Positions 11,974-23,500 of a stretch of 64,000 nt of DNA are shown here, one piece after another (within the stretch, counting starts at the first letter, position 1; each line of letters begins with the position of its first letter). The notes beneath the pieces were generated by a model, which worked only from the letters and a program-made list of their open reading frames with translations, made no database searches and was not told the DNA's origin. The stretch is from Chamaecyparis obtusa (taxonomy: Eukaryota; Streptophyta; Pinopsida; Cupressales; Cupressaceae), in the NCBI GenBank assembly GCA_027943335.1, contig BSBK01007023.1, forward strand, positions 372,001 to 436,000, given 5' to 3'. The translations under genes and the position numbers were made by a program.

Positions 11974-13284
11974 TGTTGGATATTTTCCAGTAGGTCAGTA
12001 CTGACTGTATGTTTGTCATTGATGACAACATATGGAAAGTAGCATGCATGGAAGTATTATATAGTAAGCTTTTAGTATATGTAGCATGGAAATCATATCA
12101 ACATGATATCATGGGTGTAGAGGTTAACTATTAATATAGGTCCAGTTATATAGCAGCTGGTGTCAGTAGTGTTCCTGACAAAGTAACAGATAGTGTTCTA
12201 TGTATGGTTGTCTGTATAGTTATCATGGAGCCTTGCGCACTTGGATATATGTTAAAGACATATTAGTGATTTTTTAGTCATGGACACATAGTCTGATAAT
12301 CATTATAAGTGAAGTTATGTAGTCATTATTCGCCAATAGTAGTTTCATATGTTTATTCAGAAGAGCCGACAGAGATTTTATTGGTTTTGTAGTTGCACCT
12401 ATCATGTGGGTTTACACCCTTGGATTTAAGCTTAGAGGAGAGTTATTGATGTTTAGTTAAGAGCACATGAAGTAATTTAGCTTGAGGAGAAAGATATAGT
12501 TGTTTTGGTAGAACTGACAGTGTGTAGCGTGCATCTACAATTATCTTATTCGATAGTTCCCAGATTATGTTGTGTGCATAGTAGAGCCAAAAAAATGTTT
12601 ATCAAAGTTTGTTACGGTTTCTCTAATATGATTTCAAGGTGGTTCTAATAGGCTGACTTGATTATATCATTTGGAGGAAAGATATTTATAGGTAGTCATT
12701 TGTGATTGCTTGAGTGTGGTTCATAGTTGAGTAAGCAAAGCAGAGAAGAGTGTGCAAAGTGTTGAGCCATCATAAGAAGGTCTATGTGACCAAGTAAAGT
12801 ATTTATTCTATACATTAGAACTGATCCAAATAACAAGTTAAAGCATAGTTCACCAAGATCCAAATATAGTGTATATCTATTAAACAAAAGGTTGTAGCCT
12901 TCACCCCTTTGAGTAGTGTGCTTTCAGATAGTGCATCCTCTCCCCTAATAGGAACAATTGTAAAATACTCCTAACAGGGTCTGACCCTTGACCAGGTCTA
13001 CTATACTATATATATTGTAAAGCAACTCCTAACAGGGTTAAGGATCTCCTAACAAGGATCATAATACACTAGTGTAGAATATCAGTGGGTGTCAATTCCC
13101 ACCAGGGTTTTTACCTATTTGGGTTTCCCTATAACCAAAATATTGTGTTGTGTTTAAATTTTATTTCATTGTGTTTATGCTTTATGTTTAAGTATACTTA
13201 ATTGGATAAAGAATTGAAACTTTTAGATAACTGATTCACCCCCCCCCCCCCCCTCTCAGTTATCTCTTGGGACTATTCCTAATA
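11974..13284 (+). repeat. Copia-1 3' LTR (about 1,311 bp)
   Basis: It starts TGTTGGATATTTTCC after the polypurine tract and ends with a C-run (about 13228-13252), then CTCTCAGTTATCTCTTGGGACTATTCCTAATA. The terminal CA has become TA. The 3' LTR of Copia-3 (31337-32645, inverted) is the same family. No target duplication can be tested because the 5' end is lost. Confidence 0.9.
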
Positions 13285-15216
13285 GTAGTCTCTCTTACAA
13301 AAATGAGCCACAAAAAACCCTATCTTATATTTCCATATGGGAAACATGGGGCATGTGTGAAGCCTTAAACTTGGTTTTTGTTGGTTTTTAGGGTTCATTC
13401 GGGCCTCCTAGTGCCCCTAGGCTTCAAATTTATAGTTTCTAACTTGGTTGTTTACAAGTACTCCTTGGAGGGAAATTTGATCACCAAATCATCAAGGTCC
13501 TAAGAACTATTAACTCCTTTGTATATTTAGGAACATAATCAACCTCCATTCAAAGCTTAAAAAGAACCTTTAATTCAATCTTGAGTGCATAAAACTGATT
13601 AACCTGCATATAATACCTAAATAGTTCAAAACCAATCCTAATCAATACTAAAGTTATCAAAATAACTCATCACACTTTGTTTTTGGCTAAAAATAACTTC
13701 AATCAAAATAAAACTAAGTGCTTTAAGGTTTTATGCTATCTAGGAACTAAAAACAAACCTCATTTGGGTTTAGAAAGAACTTTCACTCAATCTTGAATGC
13801 CTAAAAGGAAAGAATCTGTATAAATTTCCTAAATGGTTAAAAATCAATCCCAATCAATCATAAAGTTAACAAAGTCAACCTTGACACTTTAATTTGGGTT
13901 TAAAATGAACCTTGGCTAAGAAATTTCAATGTTTTAAGGGTTTTTACGCAAGTCTCAAAGTGCAAATCTAGGAAAAGTTTCAATCTTTTAAACTAACACC
14001 AAATCTTGAATTATCCTAAAAGATGAACCAAATCAAATTCAATATTTTTATTAGAGTCCTAAAAAAATTCAATCTTGAGTTCACAAGGAGAAAAAAAAAA
14101 GAAAATTCATTTCAAAATCAAGCTCAATTAGGATCCTAAAAGAAAATTCAATCTTGAATGTTTAGAATGAAACTATTGCAAATCATTTAAGAGCTTTTCT
14201 ATTTTTAGGGAATGAAAAAATAAAATCCTAAACATATGCGATTGAAATTTTTGGCATGAAATACACTTAATCAATTTGGAAAAAATAACTCTTTTTTGAT
14301 GTGCGTATAGGAGTATTTTAGATTCTACAAAATCCTTGATAATCTAAGTGACATAAAACAACTGAAATAGGATAAGTTCATTTGTTTTACTTCTAGCAAG
14401 GCTTGTCCAGAGATAAAATTCTTCCTCTTTGGAGAAAAACCTTAAACCATTACTTCCCTAATCAGTATAGAAATAAAGTGCTGATAAAACTCTCACTTCA
14501 TCCCCTCAAGCTTAGATGATGCATGTTGATGGTAGCCTGAGGTAGGTGAATATCCCTACTATTTCAACATGGTCAAATAGGCTTTTAAGTGATTCACACA
14601 TGTACAAACCAATTGGGAGGACACCATTGATCAAATTAGATACCTATTAATTAGAGGCTTCCTAATCTACTCCTTAAAGTATCAAAATATTTGTGTAAGG
14701 ACTGATCCAAGTGGTTTCCCAGATCACCTTAAGATTACTCACCATGTGTATTCTTTTTTGGGATACCAAGCTATGAGGAAAGGTTTTGATACTATCTTTC
14801 CATTAGGTAGTTCATGTTTGATATGTTTTCAAAGTTTCAAACTGAGTGCAAAACATTTGTTGAACATACAAAAACAAAGAGTTCTACACACCAAGTATTT
14901 TTTCATATTAGTCCAATCCTTCAAAATACAAAATTTTTCCAAGCCTTCAAAATCCTATCATCCTAGTCTCCTAATCATGGTCTTCCTCTCATCCCACATC
15001 TTCCCCATCCAGTATTGTCCTCCTTTCCTACACATATTTATGTTAGAAAACTAATCTTGGTAATCCCTTATCTCATTTACATCTTCTTCTAGAGTCAGTA
15101 TTTCCTCCTATCTTGAGCCAAATCCAATCTAATTTTGAGCTTCTCGATCATCCTAATCCAAATTCATAGTCTTCCAATCCATCTTCCATTCCCATCCAAC
15201 TCATCTGCAAGTTAGC
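13285..15216. other. gene-free region between Copia-1 and a low-complexity frame
   Basis: No supported coding sequence is seen. The region is AT-rich with internal degenerate repeats (13550-14165). The short frame at 14746-15054 has no recognisable motif. Confidence 0.55.
13550..14165. repeat. degenerate repeat with TTCAATCTTGA(G/A)T(G) word
   Basis: The word recurs at about 13573, 13785, 14068 and 14147. The first two copies lie about 212 bases apart and share further text (ccta-aatggtt-aaaa-caatcc-aatcaat). It looks like an old tandem duplication. The period of the later copies is irregular. Confidence 0.5.
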
Positions 15217-17289
15217 ATGTCTCAAAACTATTATGATGAGTTTGGTTATTACATCTTTTCTCCCACTCCATTATATTCCAATGATGATGAAATTCTTATT
15301 GATCATGATTAGTACTTTGAAAACCTTAGCAAGCTTTCTCAAAACATCCTCCAGAATCCAATCATTCCTCCAAACTATCCTATCATGCCTTCACACATAT
15401 CCAATAGTTCTCCTTATCCTACCTTTGATAAGGGAAATCCATTATCCTATTCATCCACACCTTCATCCTCCATCCCCGTATCCTCCAACTCATTTTCAAA
15501 TACAAGATCCTAGCCTTCCAATCCATTACCCTGATCCCCCATCCTATCTCAATCCACCATCCACTATATCCTACCTTTATCCTCCATCAATCTCAATCCA
15601 CCATCTTCCATTCCTACCTACTTTTATAGAAATCCCCTTCCACAAGAATAATGCATCCCTCAATCCACTTCATATCCCATATCTCAATCTATCACCCCCA
15701 TCCCATCAGTTAGTCAATCAAGTTCACAAGTCACTTCCATACCTACCTATGTCAACTATCTATCCATGCCATACTCAAATCCCTCTTCCACATAGTCATC
15801 CCCTTAACAAATCTCACCATCCACCACCCCACCTCTACCTATAGACTATCCTTTATGTCTTCCATCTACACATTTTAATCCTTCACCTCAACCACTGTTA
15901 CAAAAGTCTCCAAGGAGTTTCACAAGAAAATCATAAAAAAAACCCCTCTACTAATGTTGATGAGCCATGTCATCTCACTCCCTCATATGAAGCCATCATT
16001 GATGATCCACATCCAAAGCCTACATCTACTATTCCTCCTCTATCACCTACATGTATTATCTATCTTCCTTCTATCCCATCTATCCCATTTATTCATCCTC
16101 TTCCATCTATCCCATCTATTGATCCTCTTCCATCTACTAGCATTATTGAGTCCCTTCCATCCATTGACTCTATCCAATTTCAATCCACATATCCTTCTCC
16201 TAGAATTATACAAACCATATCTAGTGAGCCTCATGAGTTCACCCTTCCTCCCTCCACCACAATTGTAGAATCTTTCATCCTTCCATCCACCCCATCTAAA
16301 GAAACCATCCATACATCCCCCATCATTCAATCCACACCAATGCAATCATGTCAAGATCTTGTCCAAAATCATGTTGAAAAATCTATTGACCTAATTCAAG
16401 ATCCTATCATCCCACATCCTCTATTGCATGATCCCTTGATCCCATCCCCTCCTCTATTTCAAGATCTATCACCATCTTCCAATCCTAGTCAAGATCCTAT
16501 CATCCCATCATCTCCAATTTACAATCCTCTAACACATATCCTACTATCATCACTCTATCCCCTTGGTCCACTTACATTTGTTAACAATGATCCACTAAAA
16601 GTAGAAGAAATGAGTTTCGTATCTTCCATCCTGGCACTTGATACTAGCTGTTTGTCTTATTCCCAAGATTAAAAATTATCCTTTCTTAAATAAAATGCTC
16701 ACAAAATTGAATTATCAAGGCAAAGGCTTTGGTTCCCATGAACAAGGAAATCTAGATCCCATTCAAGACAAGAAACATCCACGATCATGTGGTATTGGGC
16801 ACACATCTGAAGACACTTCTAGAAAAGTTGGTACAACCAAAGCCAAATTCAAGCATCCTTCCAAAACCACCATCACATCTTGCCATCATCCCTCCAAATA
16901 ATACAATGCCATTCCTCCTCCTCCATCATTGCAACCAAAGACAACCTATCACATTCCTCCTTCATCCTCTAAATCCATTTTGGGTCCCTATGTTCCAAAA
17001 TATACTAGCACATCTCCTTCATGTACCAAATCCATTTTGGGGCCTTACATCCCAAAATACCATCCCCCATCTTATCCTATTTAGTCCTTCATCCATCATA
17101 AAATCACATTTCATATATTCCTAGTGAGGATTAACAAAGGGACATCCCCACATCTCCTATCTACCAATCTCCTTCCATCCTCCACATTTCCTCATATCCT
17201 TTCCAATTATCCTCACAATTTGGATACCAACTCAAGAATGCATACATGGAACTATCTACAACAATCTAAGGATTTCCATGTCTACTCTA
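15217..17289 (+). pseudogene. decayed Pro/Ser-rich frame with G-patch-like motif, unknown element
   Basis: A frame starts MSQNYYDEFGYYIFSPTP at 15217 and becomes Pro/Ser/Ile-rich (tccatcc words), with several stops and at least one frameshift. Near its end is a G-patch-like block, then two copies of KSILGPY(V/I)PKY (about 16972-17060). The frame appears to continue in phase across the empty site of Copia-2 (...VYSKGHAQENKN at 30366 onward). This composition recalls accessory regions of plant retroelement polyproteins, but I do not recognise the family. Confidence 0.4.
16686..16766 (+). other. G-patch-like motif
   Basis: The reading NKMLTKLNYQGKGFGSHEQG, followed by NLDPIQ, has the spaced Gly pattern (GxGxG...QG) of G-patch domains. 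Such domains occur in RNA-binding proteins and some plant retroelement polyproteins. The later ...RSCGIGH also fits a second glycine step. Assignment is by pattern only. Confidence 0.45.
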
Positions 17290-17294
17290 AAGGA
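17290..17294. repeat. target-site duplication of Copia-2 (AAGGA), left copy
   Basis: AAGGA directly precedes the Copia-2 5' LTR, and AAGGA directly follows its 3' LTR at 30366-30370. The host frame reads through the rejoined site (YSKGHAQEN). Confidence 0.95.
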
Positions 17295-18280
17295 TGTTAG
17301 GAATGAATGTTGAATATATCCTATGGGGGAGTATTAGCAGTTGTTGTTTCATTCATGACTGTGATTGTCATTGATGTCAACATAATGATCTATTGAAGAT
17401 TAGTAGAGAAGCAGACAATGTTTGAGTTAGCACACTCGGGATATTGAAGATGAAGCTATGTGGAATTGGGGAATTACTCTATGATGTGTTATAAGATCAT
17501 GATTAAGAGCATAGACATTAATTCATTTATTCATGCAAGTTATGAGGAAATCAGTGGAAGCATTATTCAGGAAGTGTTCCTGAGTAGTGGTTTGTGGAAA
17601 TTGGATGATATCTCCTAATTGAGATGGAATCTGGTTATGAGAAGTTAGAGATAAGTTTGAGACATGTTGATATTGATTTGGTTGATAGCGCAAGATCTGA
17701 GGTTGCACACATGAAGAATTATATTGATTGGAAGCTGACAATTTTGTGTCATTTTGATGTAACGTGTGGAAAGTTTTATTTTGTAATTTGTATGTCGACT
17801 CATTTGTAATTACTTGAGTGTGGTATAAAGGAAGGAATGTATTCCTTGTTTTAATTTGGAATATAATGAATGTAAGTGTATTGTGAAAGTGAAATTGTTG
17901 AAAGAGGATATGCAAAGTACTGAGATCTGAAGGAGTTGGTGTGGTTTGGAACAATTAGAGGAGTATTGGATAGTTGAGGTCAGTAATATTTTGGTATTAT
18001 TCTGTTGAGTAATATAGAGATTTGTTGGACAGTGAGTTCAATGATCTTACCTTGAAGCTATTTGGGCAGTGGGTCCTTTTATCTTTTATAACTCCTAACA
18101 GAGTTAGAATCTTTTAATAGGGATTTAAAATCTCCTAACAGGGATTCATATGTACTGAATGTATTTCATAAGTCTCCTAATAGAGTGTTTAAGTATACTT
18201 AATTGGACAAAGAATTGAAACTTTTAGATAACTAATTCACCCCCCCTCTCAGTTATCTTGGTGGACTTTACTTTCTAACA
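17295..18280 (+). repeat. Copia-2 5' LTR (986 bp, chimeric)
   Basis: It begins TGTTAGGAATG and ends TTTCTAACA. It matches the 3' LTR (29193-30365, 1,173 bp) over most of its length. Near its 3' end a block of about 240 bases is replaced by about 50 bases of Copia-1-type LTR sequence. Confidence 0.93.
18187..18240 (+). other. Copia-1-type tract inside the Copia-2 5' LTR
   Basis: GTTTAAGTATACTTAATTGG and the following text to TTCACCCC match Copia-1 LTR sequence at 13186-13239 almost base for base. The 3' LTR of Copia-2 has unrelated sequence at this place (about 30100-30316). Beyond the C-run the LTR returns to Copia-2 type (TTATCTTGGTGG). Confidence 0.88.
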
Positions 18281-18282
18281 AT

Positions 18283-18294
18283 TGGTATCAGAGC
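18283..18294 (+). other. Copia-2 primer-binding site, tRNA-Met type
   Basis: TGGTATCAGAGC lies two bases after the 5' LTR end, complementary to the 3' end of initiator tRNA-Met. Confidence 0.92.
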
Positions 18295-18336
18295 AGTAGC
18301 TCCTTGAAAGAAAATTTTAATAGCTTAAGGAGATCC

Positions 18337-19385
18337 ATGGTTAATTTCAAGAAAGAAAGCCCCAAGTTTGATGGAGTAAATTTTGACAGTTGGAAAGAAA
18401 AGATGAAGACACATCTACTGTGTTTAGGGTAAGGTTATTGGTTGATCGCAAAGAATGAGAAGACTATCATTGATGAGGATAACATTGAAACATCTACTAA
18501 TGATGAAAGAGATCTATTCATGTGTAACATACTTGCTAGAGAAGCACTCTTGTCAGTCCTTCTAGAGAATGAGTACAGTTAGGTAAAATATTTGAAAACA
18601 TCTCAGGAAATTTGGTTAGCTTTACACTCTACTTTTGAAGGTGATGAATATGCAAAGAAAGTTAGATTACATAATTGGATATGTGCATTTGAAGATATAA
18701 GAATTATGGAAGATGAATCTATTAGAAGCTATATTGGTAGAATGTTAGAGATTGTTGCAGGTATAAAATCTTGTGGTGGAAAAAAGATAGAGAATGAAGT
18801 GATATGAAAAATTATGAGGACATTGACTCTTTCATTTAAGAAGACAACATAGATAACTAAACAAGTCATACCTTGTACTACAAACTTTACAAGAGAGACT
18901 CTTCTTGGAAGACTAGAAGTAGTATAAATGAACCTAAGGTTATGAGGAGACCTACCTAGAATGGAGACAACATTTAGTGCTCTTAGTGTTTGCCCTACTT
19001 TTCAAGAAGCATCAATGTGAGTGGAGATTATGCTAGTAGCAAAAAATTTAAAAATGAATGAGATAAGAATATTGAAGAAGGTAATGCCTTGCTTGTGAAG
19101 ATAGAACCAGATGGTAAGAAAAATTTTAAATGTTGGACTTGTCAAGAATTTGGTCATTTTGCATCTAAATGCCCTAAGAAAGTTAAGAAGTATAGGAAGA
19201 ATTATAATCCCAGAAGATCTAAAGAATGTCACTATGCAAATGATGAAGAAATTGAAGCTATTTTGGAGAAATCTTTGAGTGAAAATGATACTGAGAATAA
19301 TGATAATATAGGATTTGTAGCAATTAAAGAAGAAAATCCTAAAACTGAAATTAAGGAAGAAAAGGATTTAGTTTATCAAGTAGAA
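18337..19385 (+). pseudogene. Copia-2 gag with zinc knuckle
   Basis: The ATG at 18337 starts MVNFKKESPKFDGVNFDSW, a typical Copia Gag N-terminus. The capsid region reads EIWLALHSTFEGDEYAKKVRL and IRSYIGRMLEIV. One CCHC knuckle (CWTCQEFGHFASKC) lies at 19131-19172. Stops follow CLG, ENEYS and NEVI, and a frameshift lies between about 18830 and 19089. An acidic linker leads to the protease. Confidence 0.88.
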
Positions 19386-19628
19386 AAGAAAGCTGATTGG
19401 ATTATAGATAGTGGTTTTTCACATCATATGACTGGAGACATGAAATAGTTCATAAAGTTTAACAATTATGATGGAGGAGTTGTTAGAGTTGGAAATGATG
19501 CACCTTATTTGATTAAAGGTATAGGATCCATTACTCTTGATGGAAAGACTGATATTGATGATGTTTACTTTGTGGATGGTTTGAAACATAATCTTTTGAG
19601 TGTTGGACAGTTAGTTGATAAGGGATGT
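19386..19628 (+). pseudogene. Copia-2 protease, N-terminal part (split by G2)
   Basis: The active-site block is ADWIIDSGFSHHMTG, with the usual Cys before SHH read as Phe. A TAG follows GDMK. The later block GLKHNLLSVGQLVDKGC is intact and is cut by G2 at the Cys codon. It resumes at 25996 with QVWFTEKTCLI in phase. Confidence 0.88.
19624..19628. repeat. target-site duplication of G2 (GATGT), left copy
   Basis: GATGT precedes the left LTR of G2, and GATGT follows the right LTR at 25991-25995. Rejoining restores the Copia-2 frame. Confidence 0.96.
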
Positions 19629-20485
19629 TGATGAAGGGTGCTCCCCTTAATACCACAAACACATAAAAGATATAGAGAAACAACAACAAAAATGCAAGAA
19701 CAAAAAATTGGCTTCTTATTATCTCCACAAATGTGGAATTACAAACTTTCAGAATTACAATATGCAAAGCCACATGGGCATTCCCTTACAATATTCTGTA
19801 GGACAAAGCCTCGAACTATTACCTAGATCTACTACCCAGAACTATTCTGAACTGCCTAAGACAATAATACAGCCTTCCTTATATAGGCAATTTTCCACCG
19901 CCTGGAAGGTTCCAGAATTTTAGCCAATAAGGCCAACCAAACATAGAATTATTTTATTTTACATTTTATTACATCATAGTCGGCTCAAGATAACCTTTGA
20001 AACCCGAACAGAAATTTTGAAGAAAATTATTTTCTGCCATTTCAGGTGGCCCAACTTCCGAAGACCATAAGTCATCACCAGTTGACCCGCTCGGCTATTA
20101 TAACCCCATTTCGGAAATGCCACGAAGCGCTCTACAGGCTTGACCGGCGCAAGTGCTCGTCACCCAAATTTTTGACCTCATCCGAGGACTCTAAAGCCTT
20201 CAAAACTGAGTTCAAAGTTTCTGTACCCTGCTGCCAATACCGAAAAATTTCAATATCTTCCAATATACACTTGATCTGGCAATGAAACTTTACTGGCAGA
20301 CTTATATGACCAAAATGAACCTCCAAGAAAGAAATCAGATCATTCTGAGCACATACGAAAATTACCAAAAATAGTAACTTTTCGTAAATAGCAGCTCTGC
20401 ACAAAATAACCCTTATTGAATACAAAAATAGAAATATTTTTGGGTGATGCAAGATTGCTCTTACACCCAGGATGCTCCTGCATCA
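19629..20485 (-). repeat. G2 3' LTR (857 bp)
   Basis: It runs tgatgaagggtgctcc to gctcctgcatca on the plus strand and aligns without gaps to 25134-25990. Confidence 0.95.
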
Positions 20486-20592
20486 GACACCCAGGGTAAT
20501 TTGAGAAGTGACCCTGTCACGACTCAGGTGTGCAGAGGAAAACCAAGACGGCTAACCTCCTCCTTTGTCAGCCATGATGAATCTTCAACAGG

Positions 20593-23500
20593 TCATCCTT
20601 TCCACTTGACCAGATATTCTTCATATGTCCTGTTCCTTGTGCTTCTGCCAACACGACTGTCCAGTATATCTTCAATCTCCTTAGTGTCTAAACTAGTTAC
20701 TGGAATACTCCACTGTGCTGCTGTGATCTCATCTTCAACACCTCCTTAATGATACTCTGTCAGGTCTGAAATGTTAAACACTGGTGAAATATTTAGCTCA
20801 GTAGGCAATTCTACCTCATATGCATTTTTTGAATCATGTTTCTTCAGTATCCTACATGGTCCAAACTTCTTCATTTTTAGCTTGTTATATGTACCAACTG
20901 GAAACCGCTCCTTCCGCAAATGAACCATGACTTCATCACCAACCTGAAATTCCTTATACCTCCTTTACTCATCTGCCTTAGCTTTATACTGTGCGTTCAT
21001 CTTGGTAATATGCTTCCTCACCTCCCCATGGATGTTCTTCAAGTGTTCTGCAAAATTTTCAGCTTCAGCACTACTTATTTCTCCTTTATCTATCTTTCTC
21101 AATTCAGATGCATTTCTTGGACTACTTCCATATACAATCTGGAATGGTGATTTACCAGTGCTCCTGTTGACAGAATTATTGTATGCAAATTCGGCCTGTG
21201 GTAAAATCAAATCCCATCCTGTTGGCTTATCTCCAACCAAACATCTCAGCAAATTTCCCAAACTCCTATTCACCACCTCTGTCTGTCCATCGGTCTGTGG
21301 ATGATGTGATGAACTAAACTTCAAATCTGTCTTCAACTTCTTCCACAACGTATGCCAGAAATATCCAACAAACTTAGTGTCCCGATCTGAAACTATGGTC
21401 TTTGGCAAACCATGAAGTCTCACTACTTCTCTGAAAAACAATTCTGCTACATGAACAACATCATTAGTCTTCTTGCAGGGAATAAAATGTGCCATCTTTG
21501 AAAATTTTTCAACCACCACAAAAATTGAATCATGCCCCCGCTGAGTCCTCGGTAAACCAAGAACAAAGTCCATGCTGATATCCTCCCAAGGCTTCTCCGG
21601 TATAGGTAATGGCTGATACAACCCTGTATTCTACTTCACTCCTTTTGCCATCTGACATACTCTGCAACTCTGTACAAACTTCTTCACATCTTGCTGCAAC
21701 TGTGGCCAATAATAATTTTCACTAACCAAACCAACAGTTTTATCACGACCAAAATGTCCAGCCAATCCTCCACTATGCTTCTCCTTGATGAGATTCTCCC
21801 TCATAGAACTTTGTGGAATGCACAACTGACTCCCTCTGAATAGCATATCATCCTGGATGATGAAATCCAACCATTTTGTCCTGTCTAGAGTAACAGGTTC
21901 TGTACAAGCTTTCCAAGCTTCACCAAAATCAGGATCCTCTGGATACAAATTCTTGAGTTCCTTGAAACCAACCACTTCAATCTGCATTTCTGTCAGCAAT
22001 AGTTGCCTTCTGCTAAGAGCATCTGCAACCCTATTAGACTTTCCACTCCTATGTTTCAAAACAAATGTATAACTCTGCAAAAACTCAACCCATTTCAAAT
22101 GCCTTTGATTCAATTTTCCTTGAGTATTCAAATATTGCAAAGCTTGATGATCAGTATACAAAACAAACTCCTTAGGAAGCAGATAATATCTCCACTTCTT
22201 TAATGCCTGAACTATAGCATAAAATTCTTGATCATAAACAGAATATTTCCTCTTGGCATCATTTAACTTCTCACTAAAATAAGCAACAGGTTTACCTTCT
22301 TGGCTCATAACAGCTCCTATTGCAGTACCACTAGCATCACAATCTACTTGAAACACCTTATTAAAATCTGGAAGTGCTAAAATAGGTTGTTCTGTAACTT
22401 TTTATTTCAATAATTGAAAACTCTTTTCTGCTCTTTTAGTCCACTTAAACTCTTTCCTATCCCCTCTCATTGTTTCAGTCAAGGGTCCACAAATACTGCT
22501 AAAATTTCTAATAAACTTTCTGTAAAAGCTAGCCAAACCATGAAAAGATCTTACCTCAGTAGCACTACTTGGAGTAGGCCATTCAAGGATAGCCTGTACC
22601 TTCTCTGGGTCCATTTTTAGAGCTTCTGCTCAAACTACAAATCCCAAATACACTAACTCTTTCTTCACAAAACTGCACTTCTTCAAATTAATCAACAATT
22701 TCTCATCTCTCAACTTCTCAAACACCATACGAATATGCATCATATGTTCCTCCAATGTCTTGCTAAAAATCAAAATATCATCTAGGTAAACAATGACAAA
22801 CTTACCCAGAAATTCTTTCAGAACCTCCTTCATGAGCCACATGAAAGTGCTCGGTGCATTGGTTAGCCCAAAAGGCATGACTAACCACTCATATAGTCCT
22901 TCCTTTGTCTTGAAGGTAATCTTCCATTCATCTCCTTCTCTGATCCAAATCTAATGATATCCACTCTTCAGATCTATCTTTGAGAAATACACAGCTCCAC
23001 TCAAACAGTCCATAATATCATCCATTCGTGGCAATGGAAACGTGTACTTGATTGTAATCTTGTTTATTGCCCTAGAATCTGTACACATCCTCCATTCTCC
23101 ATTCTTCTTTGGTGCTAATACTACTGGTACAGCACAGGGACTCAGACTCTCACGGATCAATCCTTTCTGTAACAGTTCATGTACTTGTCTGTTCAACTCC
23201 TCACTTTCTGCAGGTGTCATTCTATGTGCTGCCTTATTCGGCAAACTCGCTCCTGGGATCAAGTCCATCTGATGACTGATCTTCCTGACTGGTGGTAATC
23301 CATCAGGCACATTATCGGATACAATATCCTAAAACTCATTCAACAAATCTGCAACTTCTACAGGAACATCTTCTACTTCCTCTTTACCAGCTTTTGGAAT
23401 TAAAGCAAAACATACATGCTCATGCCTCATACCATCTAGGAAATTTCTTCCATCAACAAAAGTTATCCTTGCATTACCACATACCTTTTCTTCGGTCTCC

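Larger units (their letters stand above)
1711..13284 (+). mobile_element. Copia-1: 5'-truncated Ty1/Copia (Sirevirus-like) element, split by G1
   Basis: The order is gag zinc knuckle, protease, integrase, reverse transcriptase, RNase H, polypurine tracts and 3' LTR, which is the Ty1/Copia order. No 5' LTR, primer site or gag N-terminus is present, so the element is truncated near 1700. The coding frame stays in one phase from 1711 to 5034 and resumes after the nested G1 insertion at 11361. It is broken only by in-frame stops, about fifteen by eye and mostly TAG or TAA. Repeated GGGGGAG tracts and a C-rich box at the LTR end fit the Sirevirus lineage; that assignment is inference. Confidence 0.93.

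Noticed and set aside
13237..13252. Long C homopolymer as a functional element by itself
   Set aside because: Run length varies between copies and may include sequencing or assembly error. Only the surrounding conserved box is reported.
15233..15844. 203-codon Pro/His/Leu-rich frame as a gene
   Set aside because: It is out of phase with the more protein-like frame from 15217, and its composition follows from tccatcc repeats.
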